Shown here in pieces: positions 1 through 6,600 of a stretch of DNA of 11,205 nt (the first letter of the stretch is position 1; each line of letters starts with the position of its first letter). Under the pieces are notes generated by a model, which worked only from the letters and a program-made list of their open reading frames with translations, was not told the origin of the DNA and did not search any database. Source of the DNA: Chloromonas sp. AAM2 (lineage: Eukaryota > Chlorophyta > Chlorophyceae > Chlamydomonadales > Chlamydomonadaceae); NCBI GenBank assembly GCA_004335635.1, contig QAXH01005652.1, positions 5,800 through 17,004 of the forward strand, written 5' to 3'. The position numbers and the translations under genes are program-made.

Positions 1-65
1 CCATGTCACCCATGCGCCACGTCACAATGGCGCCCATGTCACCCATGCGCCACGTCACAATGGCG
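1..65. repeat. 33-bp tandem repeat, about two copies, cut by the window edge
   Basis: Positions 1-32 and 33-65 are near-perfect copies of a 33-bp unit built around CATGTCACCCATGCGCCACG, and 66-71 begins a third that decays. The unit is a multiple of three and stays open in the frame of the downstream HISN2 exon (11-residue period, rich in Met and Pro). It precedes a good 3' splice site at 180-181 and does not resemble the HisI residues expected before the SRSR motif, so it is most likely intronic. More copies may lie to the left. Confidence 0.8.
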
Positions 66-181
66 CCCATGTACAACCAGTTTAAAAGCCTGGCTTTCCT
101 GCTTGCGCCTTCCTTACTTGCATCAAAAATCGATGAAGGATGCTGGAAAACAGCCCTGATGTCGCCCGCATGTTTCTTCAG
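1..181 (+). other. End of an intron upstream of the first visible HISN2 exon
   Basis: The stretch ends in TGTTTCTTCAG, a pyrimidine-rich 3' splice site. HisI proteins have roughly 60 or more residues before the TFYSRSR segment. None of them is encoded here, although the frame happens to be open. The missing N-terminal exons, including any plastid transit peptide, must lie left of the window. Confidence 0.7.
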
Positions 182-340
182 GCTGGGTACATTCTACAGT
201 CGGTCGCGCAAGGGCCGATGGTGCAAGGGCGAGACGTCGGGCCACTTCCTGCAGCTCACCAACATGTACCTGGACTGCGATGCGGACTCCATCATCTATC
301 TGTGTGACCCAGTGGGACCGGCATGCCACACAGGGGCGAG
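182..340 (+). CDS. HISN2: HISN2 exon a: catalytic core of the HisI domain
   Basis: The acceptor is AG at 180-181. The first base completes a codon split with an upstream exon. It encodes LGTFYSRSR through CHTGA, including the DCDAD metal site. The donor is GAG|GTGTGT after 340, and codon Arg53 is split (AG + G from 835). That join restores the family motif CHTGxxTC exactly, which fixes both ends. Confidence 0.93.
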
Positions 341-342
341 GT

Positions 343-395
<53 letters not shown>

Positions 396-2199
396 GAACC
401 ATGCATGTGGCCATGTGTGCATGCATGCCACACAGGGGCAAGGTGCATGCATGTGTGCATGCCACACTGGGGCAGGGTGTATGTGCATGCATCCATGCAT
501 GCGACCCAGGAGTGAAGAGCGGGTTGTACATGCACATGGAACAAGGCGTGGCACATGCAAACACAATCAGCGCCCGTGCGTGGGCAACGTGTCTGCACAT
601 GCTTTGCCCTGTGCAACTCTCCTGCCTGCTTTGCCTCCAGCCGAACATCTGCTCCCTCCACCTTGCCACCCCTATATGTATCTGCAGTGTGTTGAGCAAA
701 ATTATATACAATATTGTACATGCTATATATGCTATTGTATCTACAGTATTGTCAGCGAACACGTTGCAAGTTTGCCTGTTCCGTGCGAGCCTGCGTTCCA
801 GCCTTGGCATTTACCCCCCTTGCTTTGCCAACAGGACGTGCTGGTTCTCCGAGGTTACCCTTTCCAACGGGCAGGTGCAGCGGGCAGGCCACCACACCCA
901 CACCCACAACCAGCCCCACACCACACTGCTAGCGCTGGAGAGCACCATTGAACAGCGAAAGCAGGCCATCAAGGACCAGCAACCAGGTAAACACTGCAGG
1001 CGCCTGGGAAGATGTTGACCCGGGACTGAAACCAGAGTGGAAGTTTATGCAAGCATGCCATGTAGGCAGTCTACTCAGAGTTGGGAGCGGCCGCCGGATC
1101 TGCATCTTACATGGCCTGAAGTCCGGGGAGGACTGAACTCATGGTGTACCCATTACGCGTTTACTCATGGTGTACCCATTTGATCCTCTGCTTGCAACTT
1201 ACCTGTCTGGTGTCTAATGGTCTGCCTGCCTCATCCTCTCCGCAGGCAGCCCCTGTTGTCATGCTTCTCTGTTTTGTTTTTTACTGTTTACCCTGACACT
1301 CTCGCCTTGTCCCACTTTTCACTGCCCACAGGTTCCAAGCCGTCGTGGACTGCCCGCCTGCTTTCCGACCCCGCACTGCTTTGTCGCAAGGTGCGGAGGA
1401 GGCACCATTCCTTGGTGGTGTTGAGTCAAGTGCTGTCATCCGCTTATTCACTAGCGCTGGTGCAGGGGAGCTGTAAGTAATTTATGCAAATGATTTTATG
1501 TAAATAATTGAATGAACGAACGAATGAATGAAGTGAATGCTTGTGTACTTGTGAGGTATCTGATCTGAATTACATACGTTGTCTCGTTTGAATCTCAACT
1601 AAGACTGAGTATTTCTTTACTTGATATTGGAATATGTATTCATGTGTGCCTGCAGGTGCGCGAGGAGGCGGGCGAGCTGTGCGAGACCCTTGAGGCCAGT
1701 GAGGGCCGGGAGAGGGCGGCCAGCGAGGCAGCGGACCTGCTGTACCACAGCATGGTGCTGCTGAACCTACAGGTGCGTGTCATGTTACATCGGGAGCGCT
1801 TTAGGAACAGCCAGATTTGATAGCAAACAGGGTTTCAGGCGCTCTGTAGCAAACCGTGTCATGAGAAGATTGGCCAGCATATGCCACGACTGGTTGGAGG
1901 TTCATGTGTGTGGCAAGAACATTAATGGTCATGTTCAATGGCCCTCAGGGATTGCCGCAGCAAGAGTGCATGGGAAAGGGCATTCCGTTGATAATTCACG
2001 AATGTCATTTTCACACGACGAGTTTACGTTGGCCAGTGTGCGCTTTCATGTACAGCCGTTACAGTTTGTCATACGTTTTGTCACTCTTTCTGCTCACGTG
2101 CAGGGTGTACCCATGGAGGAGGTGATGGCTGTGCTGCGCAAACGCTTCGGCACGTCCGGCGTGGAAGAGAAGGCCGCCCGCCCACCCAAGTCTGCCTAA
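182..2199 (+). CDS. HISN2: Bifunctional phosphoribosyl-AMP cyclohydrolase / phosphoribosyl-ATP pyrophosphatase (HisIE type), 3' part, five exons
   Basis: The enzyme hydrolyses phosphoribosyl-ATP to phosphoribosyl-AMP (HisE domain) and then opens the AMP ring (HisI domain), steps 2 and 3 of histidine synthesis; in plants it works in the plastid. Exons are 182-340, 835-986, 1332-1390, 1656-1772 and 2104-2199, all with GT-AG introns and matching phases, giving about 193 residues. HisI part (visible residues 1-57): YSRSRKGRWCKGETSGHF, the metal-binding DCDAD at 31-35, and CHTGARTCWF at 48-57, whose cysteines are zinc ligands in the family. A linker rich in His, Thr and Gln follows (58-83). HisE part (84-180): KPSWTARLL, VREEAGEL, EAADLLYH and LRKRFGTSGVEEK, with the acidic ExxE and ExxD metal-binding pattern of this pyrophosphatase fold. 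The resemblance is to plant HISN2 rather than to separate bacterial HisI and HisE. The N-terminus and start codon are outside the window. Confidence 0.93.
321..479 (+). repeat. Three copies of a 23-bp segment covering the CHTG-coding exon end and donor
   Basis: Copies lie at 321-343 (exon/intron junction), 423-445 and 457-479. They share GCATGCCACACAGGGGC with one or a few changes. Spacing is 102 bp and then 34 bp. The second copy is in the same reading frame as the first and keeps an AAG|GTG potential donor after 442; the third is in a different frame. Confidence 0.85.
341..387 (+). repeat. (GT)n microsatellite starting at the 5' splice site
   Basis: The GT run, with one TTT interruption at 348-350, starts at the first intron base. 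The splice donor dinucleotide is therefore the first GT of the microsatellite. Confidence 0.95.
341..834 (+). other. HISN2 intron a, with a GT microsatellite at the donor and two echoes of the exon end
   Basis: This 494-bp intron begins directly inside a (GT)n tract (341-387). It then has CATGCATG-rich sequence holding two copies (423-445, 457-479) of the last 20 exon bases plus donor. The AT-rich second half (about 690-745) contains a small inverted repeat, ATACAATA at 706-713 and TATTGTAT at 733-740. The acceptor is TTGCCAACAG at 825-834. Confidence 0.85.
835..986 (+). CDS. HISN2: HISN2 exon b: end of HisI, His-rich linker, start of HisE
   Basis: It encodes TCWFSEV, then a polar linker containing HHTHTHNQPHTT, then LLALESTIEQRKQAI, which matches the first helix of the plant HisE domain. 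The acceptor is CCAACAG and the donor is CCAG|GTAAAC. Codon Gly104 is split one base into the exon end. Confidence 0.92.
1107..1135 (-). repeat. Dispersed short repeat, copy 1
   Basis: On the reverse strand it reads CAGTCCTCCCCGGACTTC followed by AGGCCATGTAA. It matches the copies at 3975-4007, 7625-7642 and 10256-10288, with 15 of 17 core bases identical. Confidence 0.75.
1137..1180 (+). repeat. Two direct copies of an 18-bp sequence
   Basis: ACTCATGGTGTACCCATT occurs at 1137-1154 and 1163-1180, separated by 8 bp. Its core GGTGTACCCAT also opens the last HISN2 exon at 2104-2114. Confidence 0.9.
1332..1390 (+). CDS. HISN2: HISN2 exon c: HisE KPSWT segment
   Basis: It encodes SKPSWTARLLSDPALLCRK. 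The segment KPSWTxRLL...LLCxK is typical of plant HisE domains. The acceptor is CCCACAG and the donor is CGCAAG|GTGCGG, and it ends in phase 0. Confidence 0.92.
1391..1655 (+). other. HISN2 intron c, flanked by a direct repeat
   Basis: The 265-bp intron starts GTGCGGAGGAGGC, and the following exon starts GTGCGCGAGGAGGC. AGGTGCG(CG/G)AGGAGGC therefore occurs at both ends (1389-1403 and 1654-1669). A degenerate GAAT/GAAC run lies at 1508-1535. Confidence 0.85.
1656..1772 (+). CDS. HISN2: HISN2 exon d: HisE metal-binding helices
   Basis: It encodes VREEAGELCETLEASEGR, then the EAADLLYHSMVLL segment. The acidic residues (E126, E127, E130, E147, D150 in visible numbering) match the metal-binding positions of the phosphoribosyl-ATP pyrophosphatase fold. 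It has phase 0 at both ends, with the donor CTACAG|GTGCGT. Confidence 0.94.
1773..2103 (+). other. HISN2 intron d
   Basis: The 331-bp intron runs from GTGCGTGTC to the acceptor CTCACGTGCAG. In the frame of the next exon it is open from an ATG at 1777. Read from the preceding exon it meets a stop, so retention would truncate the protein. No clear repeat was seen. Confidence 0.85.
2104..2199 (+). CDS. HISN2: HISN2 exon e: HisE C-terminus and stop
   Basis: It encodes GVPMEEVMAVLRKRF, then GTSGVEEKAARPPKSA and TAA at 2197-2199. LRKRFxxSGxEEK is the usual C-terminus of plant HISN2. Confidence 0.94.
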   Translation, partial: GVPMEEVMAVLRKRFGTSGVEEKAARPPKSA

Positions 2200-2329
2200 C
2201 AACCACAGTACCGTTACTCATCGACCTGGTATGACAACATAATGCAGCTGCGCTCACTCAGGCACTACTTGTGACAACAACTCTCAAAAATCACCTGTTT
2301 GGCATGAACTGGTGGCCTGTGCATCTCTA

Positions 2330-2334
2330 TGTAA
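2330..2334 (+). terminator. Candidate polyadenylation signal of HISN2 (TGTAA)
   Basis: This is the first TGTAA after the HISN2 stop, 131 bases downstream. TGTAA is the standard signal in volvocalean green algae. It is a five-base motif, so chance is possible; a second one lies at 2946-2950. Confidence 0.4.
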
Positions 2335-3001
2335 GCGATTTCATGAGATATGCCATAATGTTTCAACAAGACCGTCATGGCACAAGCAATTAAAATGTTG
2401 GACGTGGAAGCACGGATTCCATTCACCAAACCATTGCCAGGCAGGGTGTGGGAAGCCGCTGGACGTTGAGGGTCCACCTGGCAACCAGGAATGGCGGCTG
2501 TTGCCACACAAGAGCTGCAATGGAAACTTCGTGCGGAAATGACAGTTCACAGTCAAATCATGTCAGTGTGTAGGCAAAGTAACCACACAGGCGATTGAGG
2601 CTTGTCCCTCTGGTCTATGCCACTGTTGCAAAGACACCTCAGTCACAAGCAGGGCGTGATAGGCATGCGGTGCACACTGTGACAATGCCAACGGGGTCCT
2701 CATGCCTACACCTACATGCCACACCTATTGCTTTGACAGCCGACTGGCCATTGAGGCCTGCCATCCACAGGCCATGTGCAACTGGCCTAGTGCAGAGCTT
2801 TTTGTGTCCTCCTTCCTAGTTAGGCGAACCAGGTTATGACGTGCGTCCTGCGCACCTTGACCATATCTGTGAGATACAACTCCTGCACGAATGTGGTGTT
2901 TTTTTTGGAAAATGTCCCAGAACTGGCAAACATCTTTTTTTGGGTTGTAAATTTTAAAGGTCAACCATGCAGATGCTTGTGGTTTGCGAATGAGGTGTCT
3001 T

Positions 3002-3006
3002 TTACA
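3002..3006 (-). terminator. Candidate polyadenylation signal of meckelin (TGTAA on the reverse strand)
   Basis: TTACA on the + strand reads TGTAA for the meckelin transcript, about 425 bases past its stop. I found no other in the intergenic region in this orientation. Confidence 0.35.
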
Positions 3007-3232
3007 CACTGGCAAACAGGGAACGCAGAGACCTGGAGGCAAACTCCCTCTGCATGTAGGCAAGGGCGCAAACTACAGTACAGGCATAAAGGCGTGTGAG
3101 CGTGGTTTAACAGCAGTTGAAACGAGTTTGTCACGCACTTCGTGTGCCATGAATTATACTGGTACCAGTCCAGCAGGTTGCCCGTTCCAGGCAACCAAGT
3201 CACCAGCTCTGTCTTGAACGTCATTGGAATGA

Positions 3233-3307
3233 ATCACACATTGGTCGCACACTGGAGATGTGATCACAATTGCACGCATGCTGTTTGAAATGGATCACAC
3301 ATTGGTC
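3233..3307. repeat. Pair of 14-bp direct repeats in the meckelin 3' region
   Basis: ATCACACATTGGTC occurs at 3233-3246 and 3294-3307. Similarity continues a few bases on either side (GGAATGAATC versus GAAATGGATC). They lie within the predicted 3' untranslated region. Confidence 0.75.
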
Positions 3308-3429
3308 ACATAACGAGTCCATGTTATCCAAACCAGGCAGGGCCCACACCCGCTGCACCAAATCTCGGAAAACAATAATAATGAATGAAATGCGCAAAGG
3401 GTAGATCACGACAGGCAGCAGCAGCGGCC

Positions 3430-3609
3430 TCATATCAAGAAGTGGTTATCCACCATCGTCTTGTCTGATATGTTGTTCTTTGCCCCAGTTGCCAGCAGCC
3501 AGGTGAGGGTGCGAGTGGTGATGTAGGTCAGGAGGGCAGAGAGGGCTACGTTGCGCAGGCTGCTGTCAATTGCCAGGAAGAAGATGCTCTCAAACAGAAA
3601 CTGACGCCC
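3430..3609 (-). CDS. MKS3: Meckelin last exon (visible exon 13), last membrane segment and stop
   Basis: It encodes GRQFLFESIFFLAIDSSLRN, a hydrophobic stretch (599-618) and the C-terminus KTMVDNHFLI with TGA at 3432-3430. The acceptor is CTGCCACAG after 3609. Reading further upstream is blocked by an in-frame TGA near 3677, which supports this boundary. Confidence 0.9.
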   Translation of the reverse strand, partial: GRQFLFESIFFLAIDSSLRNVALSALLTYITTRTLTWLLATGAKNNISDKTMVDNHFLI

Positions 3610-6600
3610 CTGTGGCAGCGACACGTCAGCAGGCACGTGCATGGTAGCCGTTAGTGCCAGCAGGTGTCGCATGGGTCACCATCTGTGGTGGGGGTTACTG
3701 GCGGCAGGCATTTGCGTGACTTGAGCAACTCTCGCCGCCATGCGACCCCTGTCTTTGCTTCCCACTTACCCCGCGCCACTGAGCAAGAGGCACACTGCAC
3801 AGCACGCTTTGTAACGTAAGTGGAAAAACCGCACTGACTTGCCTTTACATGGCCGCTTGTGCTTCCAGGTTGCGCTCCTCCAAGGCCCGTTGCCTGAGAG
3901 CTACCCTGCTCCCCCTTGTTTTTCGTCCCAACCTCACTTGCACGTGCCTCTCACAAACACGTGCTGTTCCCTCACTGAGCAGTCCGCCCGGACTGAAGGC
4001 CATGTAAGCAACCACAGCCACCACCACCACGTGCTCACCTCATTGCCCAGCAGCATAGTGGCGCTGAAGCTGCGGAAGTAGTCATGCACGAACACAGTGT
4101 TCGTGAGGGCGGCTTCAGGCGGCATCTGGAACACCATCTGGGTGTAGGTCGGGTCGATTACCTGCGCACATGGGCGAGGCAAAGCAAGCCATTGCCATTA
4201 CATTAGATTTTGCAATCGTGTCTCGCCACTTTTCACATCTTTCCTTGCAGGATGGAGAACGTTGAAGGAGAACGTTGAATGATGCTGGAACAGAAACGTT
4301 GCAGCAGCGCAGATCTATCTATCAATCACAGAAGTTATAGCCACCAGGTACAGAGGTTTTCCTAGCCAATGCTTGTTGACTGTTATCTAAACTGAGATTC
4401 AAGCACACACCTGTGTGGCATGGTTTCTCTCCACCTCCTCCACCATGCCTCTGAACAGCGCCGCCACATCCTCCCTCGCGCCGAGGGCCGCGTCCTCGGG
4501 CCGGCCCGAGCCCTTGACGAAGGCAAGCACCTGGCCCTTGCGCATTCGCACGTCGCTCGCGGCCTGCGCACACAGGCGTTGACAAAGAATATTACAGTCA
4601 TGACACATACACACACACACACACACACGCACACGTACACACACACACACACACACATGCGTGGACATGGGACTTCTGCGTGTTTACCTGATGACTGAAT
4701 GAAAAAGCATGAAAAAGAGCTCTGGCTCTAAAACAGCACGCCCACAGACCCACCAACACAGCACTTGGCTAACCCACCCTACCTGCTCGACCTGTCTCAA
4801 CATCTTCTGCTCGTACTGCTTGCGAATCTCGTCCGTGATGTAGATCATGAACAGCTGGTTCTCATTCAGGCGCTTGTTGTTGTCGGGGTACGAGGTGACG
4901 AGGCCCCGGTTCGCCACCAGGCCCTCGCCCTCCTTCTCTAGCTCAACGTTCAGGTCCCTGGGGAGCCGCAGTTGGATAATAGGAAGGTCACAGTAGGGAC
5001 AAAGACGTGTGTGCAAAAATACAAGCACGGGACAATAACATGAGGGTGGGACAACGGTAAGAGAAAGGAGTAGGCACAGGATACGGCAGGGTAAGGTTGG
5101 ATAAGGGTGGCTAAGGGACATAGGTAGTAGGTGTACCTGGAATCAAGTTGATACATAGATAGATACATAGTGAAACGACGTGCACGTTCTACACTATGCG
5201 CACACAGACTAGTATTTGACTGCGCACACAGACTAGTATTTGACTGCGCACACAGACTAGTATTTGACTGCGCAAACAGACTAGTATTGGACTGCGCACA
5301 CAGACTAGTATTTGACTGACAATCCAACGTGACCTACTTGAGCGACGCGTCCGAGTGTTGCGAGTGGTTGCGGCCGTGCACGTAGTAGCCGCAGTGCGGC
5401 TCGTTGAGCAGCACCAGGCTCACGTTGGCCAGGTACATCAGGTCGACCAGGTTCATTAGGGGGTCGCTCACGTACGGCCACCACAGAAGACGTTTGAATA
5501 GAAACTGACCCAGAAACAGCACCAACAAAAAGGCCACCTGAAAATGAAGGGAAGCAGCGTGGATACAGTATTAGCAGACAGTCTGTTTTGGATTGAGCTG
5601 CTTTTACTACCAACACGTAAGAGGCAGTAAGGAATGTCTGTTAAGCAAGTCTATGGTGCGACTACAGTGAACCTACGGAAGCCCCCTCCTAATCCATGGC
5701 CCGCTGCGGATATGGTTAAGACTTGTTCAGGTGGCTTCAAGCCTTGTCCCTTGCCCACCCCTCGGCCCCTCCTCCCCCGCCACACCCGCGCACCTCGACT
5801 CCGAACCTGAGTATGATGCTGGTCACGGCCGTGGTGTAGTTGGTGTAGTCCTTGGCGTCGGGGGTGATGTCGCCCGAGTTCTCAACGCCCGCACCAACCA
5901 GGACCATTACCTACACACGGAAAACATGCACACAAAAAAAAACATTGATCACTCAATGTTCGAAAACACAAAACTGTAAAGTGCATTCCACTCTCTCATC
6001 AGCTTTACATGCCTGTTCGATTTCTTCTTGCGTACCCAAGGTGGTACCACACTACTTAGCAAGTAGAAGCATCTACTCAATTACAATTAATTTGTTCTTT
6101 GTACTTGTTTCTTCACTTAACCCACCAGCATTTACCTAAACCTACCAGCATCGGCGCAACATACACTCTTTGACCCACCGACTCATGAGCCATTTGAGTC
6201 ACCTCTGTGCAGCTTCACTGAAATCTCAATGATGATATTACTGATGGTAATCCTGCTTGTCTCTATATGCCACTTTACACTTTATCAGCATACACCTCTC
6301 ACTGACCCCTCCTTATCTCCATATGCCATGTAATGATGACACCCACCATCATGAGCCATGTGAACGCCAGGTTTGTCACGCGTGTGGTTTGCAGCTCCGT
6401 AAACTCGTTGGCGATCATGAGCGTGCGCCACGCACTGACGGGGGCATCCTCCTCACGGTGACCTGGGAGTGACAACGGAGTGAGTGAGTGAGTGATCGAT
6501 TGATTGATGATTGATTGATGATTGATTGAGTGACTGAGTGAGTGAGTGCCGCTTTACAAAAGGGGGGAGTTCCACGCCATCAGATTGGAACATCACGGTC

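Larger units (their letters stand above)
987..1331 (+). other. HISN2 intron b with a dispersed-repeat copy and an 18-bp direct repeat
   Basis: The 345-bp intron contains a reverse-strand copy of the dispersed short repeat (1107-1135). Directly after it, ACTCATGGTGTACCCATT occurs twice (1137-1154 and 1163-1180). The end is pyrimidine-rich, with the acceptor CTGCCCACAG. Confidence 0.8.
2200..3429. other. Convergent intergenic region with both 3' untranslated regions
   Basis: The 1,230 bp lie between two facing stop codons. The open frames here are short (at most about 110 codons), overlap on both strands and match nothing I recognise. It should hold the 3' ends of both transcripts. Near the meckelin side, ATCACACATTGGTC is repeated at 3233-3246 and 3294-3307. 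Confidence 0.7.

Noticed and set aside
280..1018. Overlapping + strand open frames of over 200 codons
   Set aside because: They read through the GT microsatellite, intron and out-of-frame exon of HISN2; the spliced HisIE model explains the region better.
2200..3429. A small gene between HISN2 and meckelin
   Set aside because: The frames are short, overlap on both strands, and show no recognisable motifs or splice-supported extension.
5197..5316. CRISPR-like array
   Set aside because: The 24-bp units are adjacent with no spacers and lie in a eukaryotic intron; it is a minisatellite.
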